NCBI GenBank assembly: GCA_020850995.1
Contig: JADZDP010000058.1
Coordinates: 1 to 35,393 of the forward strand
Length of the DNA stretch: 35,393 nucleotides
Direction of reading: 5' to 3'
Origin: Deltaproteobacteria bacterium
GTDB taxonomy: Bacteria > Myxococcota > UBA727 > VGSZ01
The position numbers and the translations under genes are program-made. The notes under the pieces were generated by a model. It saw nothing but the letters and a program-made list of their open reading frames with translations, was not told the origin of the DNA and did no database searches. Shown here in pieces: positions 17,063-25,539 of the stretch. The first letter of the stretch is position 1, and every line of letters starts with the position of its first letter.

Positions 17063-17096
17063 CTGAAGTCGGCGACCTTGTCGTCGCCGACTTCAG
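17063..17096. terminator. Strong 14-bp hairpin containing the bamA stop codon
   Basis: Bases 17063-17076 pair perfectly with 17083-17096 (14 bp, arms beginning CTGAAG and GTCGCC) across a 6-nt loop. The bamA TGA (17095-17093) lies inside the stem. No T-run follows on either strand. Position and strength suggest a bidirectional transcription end or an mRNA 3'-end protector. Confidence 0.6.
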
Positions 17097-19969
17097 AAAG
17101 AATTGCCGACATTGAACTCGAACGAGAAGGGCTGATCGCCCTGGCCGAAGCCAAAGGTGCCCTTGGCCCGCGGCGTGAGCGGCACGCCGAATTCGAAGCG
17201 CAGCGGTCCGATGGGAGAGAACCAACGGACCCCGACGCCCACGGCGTAGAAGAGCCCGAGCGGCAGCTCGGGGTGCAGCGTGTCCTGCCCGAAGTAGAAC
17301 AGGTACTCGCCCGGCGCATACACGTTGCCGGCGTCGAAGAAGGCCACGCCGCGGATGCCGACCTGCTCGAGCAGCGGGAACTCGAGCTCGATGTTGGTGA
17401 AGAACTGCTGGTTGCCGCCGGTGCGGAACTCGAGGAGCGGTGCTGAGGGGTCGGTGGCCGAGCCCACGCGAGCCACCGGCGAGATCGAGCGCAGGTAGTA
17501 GCCGCGGATGGTGTTGAAGCCACCCATGTAGAAGTTCTCGAACACCAGCTCATCGTCGGTGTGGATGAGCCCCCACTCGATGTTGCTCTTCAGCACCACG
17601 CCCTTGACCGGCAGGATCTCGTCGAAGTTGTAGTAGGTGCGCGCCACCAAGCTGAAGCGCTGAAAGTCGTTGGCGCGACCGTTCTTGTAGAGGAAGCCGA
17701 TGCCGTCTTGGACGCCCGCTCCCTGCAGGCTCTCTTTGACCCACTTCTCGGCGCCGGGCGCGAGGGCGCTGCCCAACATCGGGGTCGCGAGCTCCACCGA
17801 TCCCGACAGGAACCACCCCGCCGACGGGAACAGGCGGTTGTTGCGCTGATCGAACACCACCGACGTGCGGACCGAGGTCGTGTAGCGCGGCAGGTGCGTC
17901 TGCAGCCCGACGAGCCGGGCGCCAAAGCTGGTCTCCTCGATGACCACGCGCTCGAGGTTGCCGGCCACGAAGAGCTGCAGATTCTCGAAGTCGGGTACGT
18001 AGGGCAGGAGCCAGGCGGAGGCCTCCTCCTGGATGGGCGCGGTCAGCGGCACGAAGGGGCGGCCGATGGGATAGCCGATGGTGGCGTCGACGCCGGTGGA
18101 GTCGCGCGTGAAGTCGAGGAAGAAGCGGCTCGTGTTGAAGGCGGAGAAGGCGATCGTGACCGGCTCGCCGCCGAGGTAGAAGGCGTACGGGTCGAGGTAG
18201 CGGAAGTCGAAGATGCGGCGGAAGCCCGACCACTGCACCGAGCCCGACACCGTGGTGCCGAGGCCAAGGAAGTTGTTGTAGCTGATCTGCCCGGTGAACA
18301 GGATGCTCTCGGCCGACGAAAAGCCCGCGCCCAATTGGAAGGTGCCGGTGCTCTTCTCCTTGACGTCGACGACCAGGGTCATGCGATCGGGCTTGGTGCC
18401 CTGCTTGTTGGTGACGCTGACCTTCTCGAAGAAGCCGAGCGCGTTGACCCGCTGCTCCGACAAGCGCATGCCGCTGCCGCTGTAGAACTCACCTTCGTAC
18501 AGGCGCAGCTCGCGGCGGATGACTCGATCCTGCGTCTTGGCATTGCCCACGATGTCGATGCGCTCGACGGTGACGCGCGGGCCGCTCTCGACGTTGAGCT
18601 CGAGGTCGATGCTGGTGTCGTCCTCGTGGACGATGGGATTGGCGCCGATGTTGACGTAGGCGTAGCCCTTGTCGCGGTAACGGTCGGCGATGGCGTTGAC
18701 GTCCATCGCCACCTGCGTGCGCGAGAACACCTCGCCGGCCTTGAGCTTGGCGCGGCTCTGCAGGTCGTCTTTGGTGAACACGATGGCCTGCGACGACGGT
18801 TCGAGCTGCTCGACCACGAGGTCGCCCTGCACCGTCAAGGAGCGCAGCGAGTAGCTCTTGCCTTCCGTGATGGGGATCTCGATTGCCATGCGCGTCTTGT
18901 CGGCGGAGAGCTGCACGCGGGGGCGCCCGACCTTGACGTTGATGTAGCCCTTGTCCTGGTACACCTGCTCGATGATGAGCAGGTCGGTCTCGACCTGCTC
19001 TTCTTTGTAGGTGCCCCACTCGTTGAGCACGCCCAGCGGGTGCGCCGTGTGCGTGCGCAGGTACTGGGTCAGCTCGTCGGCGCCCACGTGCTCGTTGCCC
19101 ACGAAGCTCATGGTCTCGATGCGCACCTTGGCGGCCTCCGCCACCGTGAACACGATGTCGACGAACTCCCCCTCGCCCTGCTGCTCGGGGCGCGCCGGCA
19201 CATCGCTGGGCTTGGCCTCGGCGCCGGCCGTGCCCTCGTCCTCGTGCGGTGTGGCGACGGCGCTCTTGTCATTCTTGAAGACGTCGAGCAGGCCGCCCTC
19301 GCTCTTCTTGGCGGTGCCGGTGGACGCGCGCACCTCGTAGCTCACCTCCGCGAGGAAGTAGCCCTTGTCGACGTAGAGCTTCTGGATCTTGCCGACGTTG
19401 GCGCGCACCTTGGCGACGTCGAGCACCTGGAAGGGCTTGATGTCGATGACCTCCTCGATGTCCTCCTTGGTCACCTCGCGGTTGCCCTCGATGATGATCT
19501 CGTCGACCGATGCCTTCTCGCGCAGGCGAAACACCAACACGACGCTGTCGTTGGGGCCCGCGGTGCTCTCCACGGTGACGTCGTCGAAGATATCCATGGC
19601 CCACAGGCGGCGGATGTCGGCCTGGATGACGCGCGCGTCGGGCTTCTTGTCGATGCGGGACTGCACCTGCACCAGCACGGCGTCGGGCTCGACCTTGCGC
19701 ACGCCAAGCACGCGGAGCTCGGAGATGAAGCCAGGCTTGGGCTTGTCGGACAGGAGCACGCCGCGCTCCTTGGCGCGCTCACGTGCCTTCTCCTCCTCGG
19801 CGGTGAGGGGCTCGGGCAGGGGCTCGAGGGCCTCCTTGGGGCGGACGTACTCCTCTTCCTTCGGCGGCTTGCCGCCCTGCATGCCCTGCCCCTCGCCGAA
19901 GGGATCGCCCTGCCCCGCGGCGGGGAGCGCGGCGCCGAGCGCGGCCAAGAGGATGACGAGGTGACGCAA
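17093..19969 (-). CDS. bamA: Outer membrane protein assembly factor BamA
   Basis: 958 residues from TTG 19969. No other start keeps the signal peptide (hydrophobic 3-17, cleavage near PAAG-Q). Periplasmic POTRA domains follow, each with the typical end (KGYFLAEV, KGYINVKV, KGYAYVNI, LGFFEKVSV). I count about five between residues 75 and 545. The 16-strand-barrel region has the IRGY form of the VRGF motif (GGFNTIRGYYLR) and the VRWFSPIGPLRFEFGVPL signature, and the C-terminal residue is Phe (NVGNSF) as required for barrel recognition. BamA folds and inserts outer-membrane beta-barrel proteins. It is longer than most BamA because of a ~50-residue low-complexity insertion (about residues 220-270) in the second POTRA. 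It lies 32 bp after the GMC oxidoreductase gene. Confidence 0.95.
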   Translation of the reverse strand: MRHLVILLAALGAALPAAGQGDPFGEGQGMQGGKPPKEEEYVRPKEALEPLPEPLTAEEEKARERAKERGVLLSDKPKPGFISELRVLGVRKVEPDAVLVQVQSRIDKKPDARVIQADIRRLWAMDIFDDVTVESTAGPNDSVVLVFRLREKASVDEIIIEGNREVTKEDIEEVIDIKPFQVLDVAKVRANVGKIQKLYVDKGYFLAEVSYEVRASTGTAKKSEGGLLDVFKNDKSAVATPHEDEGTAGAEAKPSDVPARPEQQGEGEFVDIVFTVAEAAKVRIETMSFVGNEHVGADELTQYLRTHTAHPLGVLNEWGTYKEEQVETDLLIIEQVYQDKGYINVKVGRPRVQLSADKTRMAIEIPITEGKSYSLRSLTVQGDLVVEQLEPSSQAIVFTKDDLQSRAKLKAGEVFSRTQVAMDVNAIADRYRDKGYAYVNIGANPIVHEDDTSIDLELNVESGPRVTVERIDIVGNAKTQDRVIRRELRLYEGEFYSGSGMRLSEQRVNALGFFEKVSVTNKQGTKPDRMTLVVDVKEKSTGTFQLGAGFSSAESILFTGQISYNNFLGLGTTVSGSVQWSGFRRIFDFRYLDPYAFYLGGEPVTIAFSAFNTSRFFLDFTRDSTGVDATIGYPIGRPFVPLTAPIQEEASAWLLPYVPDFENLQLFVAGNLERVVIEETSFGARLVGLQTHLPRYTTSVRTSVVFDQRNNRLFPSAGWFLSGSVELATPMLGSALAPGAEKWVKESLQGAGVQDGIGFLYKNGRANDFQRFSLVARTYYNFDEILPVKGVVLKSNIEWGLIHTDDELVFENFYMGGFNTIRGYYLRSISPVARVGSATDPSAPLLEFRTGGNQQFFTNIELEFPLLEQVGIRGVAFFDAGNVYAPGEYLFYFGQDTLHPELPLGLFYAVGVGVRWFSPIGPLRFEFGVPLTPRAKGTFGFGQGDQPFSFEFNVGNSF

Positions 19970-19971
19970 GA

Positions 19972-19990
19972 CCCGGCGGGCTTAGCCGGG
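19972..19990. repeat. Hairpin just upstream of bamA
   Basis: CCCGGC (19972-19977) and GCCGGG (19985-19990) pair over a 7-nt loop, immediately before the bamA TTG start and after the GMC stop. It could attenuate read-through or mask translation initiation. There is no T-run. Confidence 0.4.
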
Positions 19991-20001
19991 GCCCGCCACC
20001 T

Positions 20002-21555
20002 TCACAAGAGCCGGCGCGACAGTGCCAGGGCCACCGACATGATCGTGATCTGCGGGTTGACGCCGAGGGTCGACGGGAACACCGAGCCGTCCATGACGTA
20101 GAGCCCCGCCACCCCGTGCACCTGCCCGTTGCCGTCGACGACGCCGGCGTGGGCACCCGTGGCAGGGCCCATGCGGCAGCTGCCGTGGGGGTGGCTCGCG
20201 TAGGCCTGCGCCAACTGCCCGGCCTCGTGCAGCGCGTCGACGGCGGCGAGGGCGCTCGCCTGGTCGTCGAAGAAGGTGATGGGGAGCATCCCCGGCGCCA
20301 CCCGCAGGGCCCCCGCGGCGAAGTAGGCGCGCACCAGCGTGCGCGTGCCGGCGCGGAACGCCGCGAGGTCCGTGGGCTGCAGCTCGTAGGCGATGGAGGA
20401 GCGCAGCTCACCGGCCAGCGTCACGCTCCCTCCACCGACGTCGCGCACCATGGCGCCAGCCAACGCCAGGTGCTTGAGGCGCGCGATCTCGGCCATCCCC
20501 TCGGGGGCAGCGCGGCCAAAGAGCGCGAACAGCTCGGCGGGACCAACGTTGACGCTCTCGATGAGCGCGCGCTCGTCGACGGGGTCGAAGGCGTAGTAGC
20601 CCTGCGGCACGCCGTCCCACAGCACCACCGGCTCCGCGAATTCGGCGGCCACGAACAGGCCGGGGTGCACCGACAGATGACGGCCGCAGTGCTCGCCGCC
20701 GAGGGCGCTGTTTTGCAGCACCAGCGGCGTGCCGAGCGCGCCGCCGGCCAGCACCACCAGGTCTGCCTTGACGCGCAGCGAGCCCCGCGCGTGTCCGCGC
20801 TCGTTGAGGCACGCCACTTGCACACCGGTGGCGCGCCCGCCCTCCACGACGACCGCATCGACGCGGGCGCGGGTCAGGATGCGCGCGCCCAGGTTGATGG
20901 CCTCGGGCAAAATGGCGCGATCGACGCTCGCCTTGCCCCCCGAAGGGCACCCGAGGTGGCAAACGCCGCAGCCGAGGCAGCCCGGCGCGTTTCGGTCCAT
21001 CCATGCGTGACGGATGCCGCCGAGGCGCTCGAGGCCCTGGCGCAACAGGTCGTTGTGGCGCTTGCCGTTGCCGAGGTGCGTGGCGCTCACCCCCAGGCGG
21101 CGCCAGATCTCGTCGACGAAGGGGCGCATGGCGTCGGGCGAGAGCCAGGGCGCGGCGGCGATTTCGGCCCACTCGCTGAGGCGCGCGTCGGGCGGTCGGA
21201 AGCAGATGCCGCTGTTCTGCACCGTCGAACCGCCCACCACGCGGCTCGACTGCAGCATGATGGGCACGCTGCCCCTCGCGATCTGACCGACGGCGTGGTG
21301 CTGAAAGAGCGTGCGCGCAGCCCGCGGCAGCGAGGGCGTCTGGAAGTCCCTCACCCCGTAGGCGTCGCCCGCCTCGAGGAAGAGCACCCGCTTGCCCTTC
21401 CTCGCCAGCTCGGTGCCCGCCACAGCGCCGCCGGCGCCGGTGCCCACCACGACGACGTCGACGCTCGTGGGATCGCGGCTGGGCTCGGCGGGCGTGCACA
21501 CCCCCACGCTGGCCACGCTCTGCGCGGTGGGCGCGACGATCAGGGCCACGCTCAC
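20002..21555 (-). CDS. GMC-family FAD oxidoreductase with a ferredoxin-like Cys motif
   Basis: 517 residues from GTG 21555, whose GTGA overlaps the upstream stop. The FAD-binding site is VVVVGTGAGGAVAG (GTGAGG 38-43), then VLFLEAGD. SRVVGGSTVQNSG is the GMC N-terminal signature region. The C-terminal GMC_oxred_C part has HPHGSCRMG with the His, and GVNPQITIMSVALAL with the Asn of the active-site pair. C193-x2-C196-x2-C199-x3-C203-P matches a 4Fe-4S pattern. Cys-rich inserts here are known in long-chain-alcohol-oxidase-like GMC proteins. It should oxidise an alcohol, sugar or sterol. The substrate is unknown. The coupled Tat-signal protein upstream looks like its small subunit, suggesting export as a complex and electron transfer to the respiratory chain. 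Confidence 0.88.
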   Translation of the reverse strand: MSVALIVAPTAQSVASVGVCTPAEPSRDPTSVDVVVVGTGAGGAVAGTELARKGKRVLFLEAGDAYGVRDFQTPSLPRAARTLFQHHAVGQIARGSVPIMLQSSRVVGGSTVQNSGICFRPPDARLSEWAEIAAAPWLSPDAMRPFVDEIWRRLGVSATHLGNGKRHNDLLRQGLERLGGIRHAWMDRNAPGCLGCGVCHLGCPSGGKASVDRAILPEAINLGARILTRARVDAVVVEGGRATGVQVACLNERGHARGSLRVKADLVVLAGGALGTPLVLQNSALGGEHCGRHLSVHPGLFVAAEFAEPVVLWDGVPQGYYAFDPVDERALIESVNVGPAELFALFGRAAPEGMAEIARLKHLALAGAMVRDVGGGSVTLAGELRSSIAYELQPTDLAAFRAGTRTLVRAYFAAGALRVAPGMLPITFFDDQASALAAVDALHEAGQLAQAYASHPHGSCRMGPATGAHAGVVDGNGQVHGVAGLYVMDGSVFPSTLGVNPQITIMSVALALSRRLL

Positions 21556-22097
21556 CCCGTCACCGGCAGGGGGAGCGGGCAGCCGTAGGAGTGGCCGATG
21601 GCGCGGCGCACGCGCTCGTCCTCGAAGAACGAAAGGCTCGCCAGGAGTCGCAGCACACCGGCGAGCTGGCGCCGAGGGCCCGTGCTGGTCTCCCACGCCA
21701 CCATGATCTCGCGCCGCTCGAGCAAGGGGAGCGCGCTGAAACGCGTGGCCGAGCGGAGCGTTGCCCGCGGCAACTGATCGACCACGCGAAGGAGCGCGTG
21801 GAGCACGCGCTGCTCCTGCGGCGCAAAGAGCACCACCAGCCGGTCGAGATCGCCGCCAATGTCGACGTCGCCAGCGGCGACGCCGAGCGGGTTGCCCGGC
21901 GGGAACCACACCTCGGCCAGGCGCACCAAGAGCTCGTCTTCACGCGCGGACAGCGCGAGTCGGCCTGGCGCCGGCGTGGGCAAGGACACGAGCCAGCCCA
22001 GGCTGCCAGCGATCGTCAGCGCACCTACACCTACGCCCAGCGCGAGCACGCGACGGCGGGTGAGGTGCAGGCGCAGCTCGTTGATGCCGGGGGACAC
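21552..22097 (-). CDS. Tat-signal small subunit, gluconate 2-dehydrogenase subunit 3-like
   Basis: 181 residues if GTG 22097 is used. A GTG at 22127 would add ten. I favour 22097 because TGCTATGGA lies 6 nt upstream. LTRRRVLALGVGVGALTIAG is a twin-arginine signal: RR followed by a hydrophobic helix. The mature part is helical with LAEVWFPPGNPLGV near its start, the typical opening of gluconate 2-dehydrogenase subunit 3 family proteins, which partner GMC flavoproteins and escort them through the Tat system. It ends GCPLPLPVTG, and its TGA overlaps the GMC GTG. No haem or Fe-S motif is seen. Family assignment comes from partner context and the N-terminal pattern, so it is moderately sure. Confidence 0.72.
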   Translation of the reverse strand: MSPGINELRLHLTRRRVLALGVGVGALTIAGSLGWLVSLPTPAPGRLALSAREDELLVRLAEVWFPPGNPLGVAAGDVDIGGDLDRLVVLFAPQEQRVLHALLRVVDQLPRATLRSATRFSALPLLERREIMVAWETSTGPRRQLAGVLRLLASLSFFEDERVRRAIGHSYGCPLPLPVTG

Positions 22098-22103
22098 GCG
22101 CCT

Positions 22104-22112
22104 TCCATAGCA
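22104..22112 (-). promoter_or_regulatory. -10-like box 6 nt before the Tat-subunit gene
   Basis: Minus strand reads TGCTATGGA, 6 nt, GTG 22097. It has the TGC-TA core of the window's recurring start context, with A instead of T at the last position. It supports the shorter start. Confidence 0.35.
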
Positions 22113-22149
22113 CAGGGCGCGCGCCACGATGGCGCGCTTCGAAACGCGT

Positions 22150-22178
22150 TTGCCCGCGATTCCTCGACGATGCTACGA
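22150..22178 (+). promoter_or_regulatory. Candidate promoter of the gene run 22240-26772
   Basis: TTGCCC (22150-22155), 17 nt, CTACGA (22173-22178), preceded by TG. The start would fall near 22186, giving a leader of about 55 nt with GGAG before the GTG start at 22240. It lies in the divergent gap with the Tat-subunit gene. Confidence 0.35.
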
Positions 22179-22239
22179 CTGGTGGACGGGTGCTTTCGCC
22201 CTGTCGGGGGGCGTTGTGTAGGTGCTCGTCGGAGCGGCC

Positions 22240-22746
22240 GTGATCGAGCTCTACAACTTCTTCGAGAACAACAAGACGCAGCTCATCACGGCCCTGCTCG
22301 CGCGCATCCCCAAGGACGTGCCGGCGTATAGCCGGGTCGCAAGAAACGACCTCAAGCAATCGCTCGAGTACCTGCTCGAGGCATACACCGACCTGTTGGT
22401 GACCGGCGAAGACGACAGCCAGCGCACCTACTTCAAGTTCCTCGCGAAGGTGCGCGTGTCGCAGAGCTTTCAGGTGGGCGACATCATTCACAAACAGCTG
22501 CTCATCATGGCCACCACGCGCCCGATGGTGCAGGAGAAATTCCGCGAGCATCCCGGCGACGGCCTGGCGCTGTTCAACAAGGCCATGGACGTGCTCGAAC
22601 GCACCACGTTCAAGTCGTGCGCCACCTACCTCGAGGTGCACAACCAGTACCTCAAGAGCCGGGTTGACGAGCACGGTGAGTACGTCGACGAGGAGAACAA
22701 GCAGCTCGGTGTCGACATGTCCAAGTTCATCCTGTTTCGAGGCTGA
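22240..22746 (+). CDS. Small all-helical protein, possibly RsbR N-terminal-like
   Basis: 168 residues from GTG 22240, with GGAG five bases upstream. A GTG at 22222 would add six residues. The protein is all-helical and charged with no signal or membrane span (YNFFENNKTQLITALLARIP, DLKQSLEYLLEAYTDLL, SFQVGDIIHKQLLIMA, LFNKAMDVLERTTFKSCATYLEV). The layout, a four-helix-type bundle with a mid-chain xxLLxxYxxLLxTG helix, recalls N-terminal sensor-like domains of RsbR/RsbRD stressosome proteins, but no STAS domain follows. I would not rely on that resemblance. It is 9 bp ahead of the zinc-ribbon/TPR gene and presumably co-transcribed with it. Confidence 0.7.
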   Translation: MIELYNFFENNKTQLITALLARIPKDVPAYSRVARNDLKQSLEYLLEAYTDLLVTGEDDSQRTYFKFLAKVRVSQSFQVGDIIHKQLLIMATTRPMVQEKFREHPGDGLALFNKAMDVLERTTFKSCATYLEVHNQYLKSRVDEHGEYVDEENKQLGVDMSKFILFRG

Positions 22747-22755
22747 GGCACTGGT

Positions 22756-25536
22756 GTGATCTGTCCGAAGTGCGGCCGTCCCGTCGACGAGGCGGCAGTC
22801 ATCTGCCGCGGCTGCGACTTCATCCTCGACACGCAGTTCTTGGGTGACGGCATCCTCGACGAGGAGCACGAGCTGCGCCCGGGCCAGGGCGGCGTGGACC
22901 CGGCGGCCTTCAACCTGGCCGACGCCGTCATCCTCGGCAACATCGACGAGGACAGCCAGAGCTTCGAGACCAGCGACTCGGGCTTCCACCTGGCGGCCAA
23001 CATGCAGGCGCGCCTGTACGTCTCTGGCCGCTCGCAGGCCATGATGGCGCCCGACGCCGTCCCCGCGCTGGCGCAGTCCATCGAGGGCGTGCGCCTCACC
23101 CCCTTCGAGCGCCACGTGCTCAATTTCATCGACGGCCGCAGGCCCGTGGAGGTCATCCGTCGCGCCGCCGGCCTCGACGAGGCAGAGGTGAAGACTGCGC
23201 TGGCCACGCTGGCCGACAAGGGAGTCGTCAAGGTGGTGGGGCGCGCGCTCGCCGACTGGGATGCCGGCGCCGAGACCGTGCCTCGGCGCGCACCCCAGCG
23301 GCCGCGCGTGCGCGGCTCCATGGTGGGCGCGGTGGCCCTCGTCGGTGACGACGCTGACCGTGCCATCGACGCTGCCTTCCGCACGCAGGTGCTCGGGCTG
23401 CACGATGCCCTGAAGGACGTGCAGGTGAACGATGAGGGCGGCGCCTTCGCCAAGCGCGGCGACAGCGCCCTGCCCGACGACGCCGACCAGTTCCTCGGCC
23501 TCAAGGGCACTGACGAGGTCAAGAAGAAGGAGACCACCACATCCACGGTGCGCCCGAGCGACGTCAAGCAGGCTGTCAACCGCGTGGCGCCGCCCACCAA
23601 CGCCTTGCGGCGCCCCGACATCGGCATCGCTGGCGAGGACTCGCAGGAGGGCATCGACGCCTCCGCCGAGATGTCTGCCGTGGGCATCGTCGCCAGCGCC
23701 AGCGCGTCAAAGGCCGACGCGTCCGACGGCTTCGACGAGTTCAGCGCCCCCTCGGTGGTCTCCACCGCCGTGCTCGATGGGGCCGCGCCCTCGTCGTCCC
23801 TGCCCTCGGAGGCCTCGCAGCACGGGAAGGGTGACGTGTTCGCCGAGGCCTCGGACAGCGGTGGTGGGCGCATCGCTGCGGTGGAGGAGCTCGCCGACAG
23901 CCGTGTGCGCCGCCGCCCGCCGGTGGTCGCGCCCGTCGCCGCGGCGTTGCCGGCGCTGGCCTCCGAGAGCGAGAGCGGCAACATCGTGGCCGCGCGTCTC
24001 CCGTCGGCGCGCAGCCCGGCCGACAGCATGGCGGCGACCCACGCCTCGGCGATCGGCAGCTCCTCCGGGGCCAACAGCGAAGAGATCGAGCGCCGGGCCG
24101 CGTCCGGCGAGGTGTGGGGCGACGCACCAAACCCGCAAACCGGCGAGTCGGCGTCGCTCATGCAACTGCTGTCAGAGGGCGACTCGCACACCGCCAACGT
24201 GCCCCCCGATCACGCGGCGCGCCTGCTCGCCGGCCGCGATGCCCGGTCGGCGCCCATGCCGTCGAGCGAGGCCTCGGAGGAGCCCACCGCGGCCGGCCAG
24301 CCGCCGCCGCCGCTCAAGCTGCCCCGTGTGCCGGGCGTGGCGGCCGTTCCCCTCGCCACGTCCGCGCGTCCGCCCCGCCGGTCCGCCGGGTCGGGCCTGG
24401 TGTCGATGCCCGACGAGCACGCCACCGGCCCGGTCGACGAGCACAGCGGCCTGTTTGGCGCGTCCCCCGCGCGCGTGCGCGCGCGCGCGCACCACGATGA
24501 CGACGAGGTGGACTTCGAGGGGCCAGAGACCACGGCGGCGCGCCCCCACAAGTCATCCTCAACGGGCGAACCGCCGCCGCGCGAGCGGTCGCCCGCGCCG
24601 CGCCCACCGGCGCCACGCACGGCGGCAGTGGCGCCCCCGCCGGCCGAGCTCTCGAGCGGTCCCTCGCGCGACGACTCGCAGCACTCCGAGTCGAGCGTCG
24701 AGCTGCTCGATTCGGGCTTGGTGATTCGCCCCGCCGCCCGGGCCGTGCCGCTGACGGCCGCGCTGCGCCACACGCGCCAGCAGGAGTCATCGAACCCTCG
24801 CAACCGCCCCATGGCCGACCCGCCGTCGGCGGCGAGCACGCCGCGCCCGTCGCAGAGCGGCGAGGAGCACGACGAACAGGAAGACACGGTCAACCTCGAG
24901 CCCGGCGAGGCCGCGCGCGTGGTGGGCGGACCCCGGGTGGCGGTGGCGGGGCCACGCGGCGTGGCGGCGATCCCCTCGGGCTTCTCGCAGGTGATCCCTG
25001 CAGAGAGCGCCCCGCGGTCCAAGGCCGCCGTCAGCGACGAGGTGCGCCGCAAGGCCCTCAAGCTGATGGACGAGGCCAAAAAAGAGTTCGGCGCCGGGCG
25101 CCTGGCGTCGGCTCGCATGAACGCCAAGCTCGCGTCGATCTACGACCCGGAGAACGAGGAGATCCGCGCGCTGCAGCGCCAATGGGAACAGCCCGCAGCG
25201 CCGCCGCCCACGGCCGGCCGCGCGACGCCAGCCACCAAGAACTCCGACGAGGCGCAGGCCGAGGTCAAGGCCCTCTACGATCGCGCGCAGCAGCTCGAGG
25301 ACGACGAAGACATCGACGGCGCCCTCGACGTGCTCGAGGAGGGGGTCGAGCGCTTCCCCAACGAGGCGGCGTTCCACAACCGTATGGGCGTGATCCTGGC
25401 GCTCAAGAAGCGTGACTTCGAGGGCGCGGTGGCCGCCATCCAGCGCGCCATCGAGATCGCGCCCGACAACCTCCACTACAAGAACAACCTCGGCAAGATC
25501 GTGGCCAAGGTGCGCACGCGTCAGCCGGAGGCCTGA
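22756..25536 (+). CDS. Zinc-ribbon / winged-helix-like / TPR protein with long disordered middle
   Basis: 926 residues from GTG 22756. A zinc ribbon opens the protein: C3-x2-C6...C17-x2-C20 (CPKCGRPVDEAAVICRGC). Residues about 113-170 (LTPFERHVLNFIDGRRPVEVIRRAAGLDEAEVKTALATL) form a helical, winged-helix-like module common in deltaproteobacterial regulators. About 550 residues of Ser/Ala/Pro/Glu-rich low complexity follow. Residues about 760-925 contain TPR repeats (AFHNRMGVILALKKRDFEGAVAAIQRAIEIAPDN). No enzymatic motif is seen. Likely a cytosolic multi-partner scaffold, with TPRs and zinc ribbon as binding modules joined by a flexible tether. The deiminase gene starts 3 bp after its stop, in the same frame. 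An alternating C/G tract lies at 24468-24492. Confidence 0.82.
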   Translation: MICPKCGRPVDEAAVICRGCDFILDTQFLGDGILDEEHELRPGQGGVDPAAFNLADAVILGNIDEDSQSFETSDSGFHLAANMQARLYVSGRSQAMMAPDAVPALAQSIEGVRLTPFERHVLNFIDGRRPVEVIRRAAGLDEAEVKTALATLADKGVVKVVGRALADWDAGAETVPRRAPQRPRVRGSMVGAVALVGDDADRAIDAAFRTQVLGLHDALKDVQVNDEGGAFAKRGDSALPDDADQFLGLKGTDEVKKKETTTSTVRPSDVKQAVNRVAPPTNALRRPDIGIAGEDSQEGIDASAEMSAVGIVASASASKADASDGFDEFSAPSVVSTAVLDGAAPSSSLPSEASQHGKGDVFAEASDSGGGRIAAVEELADSRVRRRPPVVAPVAAALPALASESESGNIVAARLPSARSPADSMAATHASAIGSSSGANSEEIERRAASGEVWGDAPNPQTGESASLMQLLSEGDSHTANVPPDHAARLLAGRDARSAPMPSSEASEEPTAAGQPPPPLKLPRVPGVAAVPLATSARPPRRSAGSGLVSMPDEHATGPVDEHSGLFGASPARVRARAHHDDDEVDFEGPETTAARPHKSSSTGEPPPRERSPAPRPPAPRTAAVAPPPAELSSGPSRDDSQHSESSVELLDSGLVIRPAARAVPLTAALRHTRQQESSNPRNRPMADPPSAASTPRPSQSGEEHDEQEDTVNLEPGEAARVVGGPRVAVAGPRGVAAIPSGFSQVIPAESAPRSKAAVSDEVRRKALKLMDEAKKEFGAGRLASARMNAKLASIYDPENEEIRALQRQWEQPAAPPPTAGRATPATKNSDEAQAEVKALYDRAQQLEDDEDIDGALDVLEEGVERFPNEAAFHNRMGVILALKKRDFEGAVAAIQRAIEIAPDNLHYKNNLGKIVAKVRTRQPEA
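24468..24492. repeat. Alternating pyrimidine-purine tract inside a CDS
   Basis: 25 bp of strictly alternating pyrimidine and purine, almost all CG, inside the low-complexity part of the zinc-ribbon/TPR gene, encoding Arg/Ala. Such tracts can adopt Z-DNA and slip in replication. Confidence 0.7.
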
Positions 25537-25539
25537 GAC

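Noticed and set aside
17561..20101. 846-residue open frame opposite bamA
   Set aside because: A shadow of bamA, whose POTRA and barrel signatures are unmistakable. The translation is a low-information Leu/Val/Asp/His mix.
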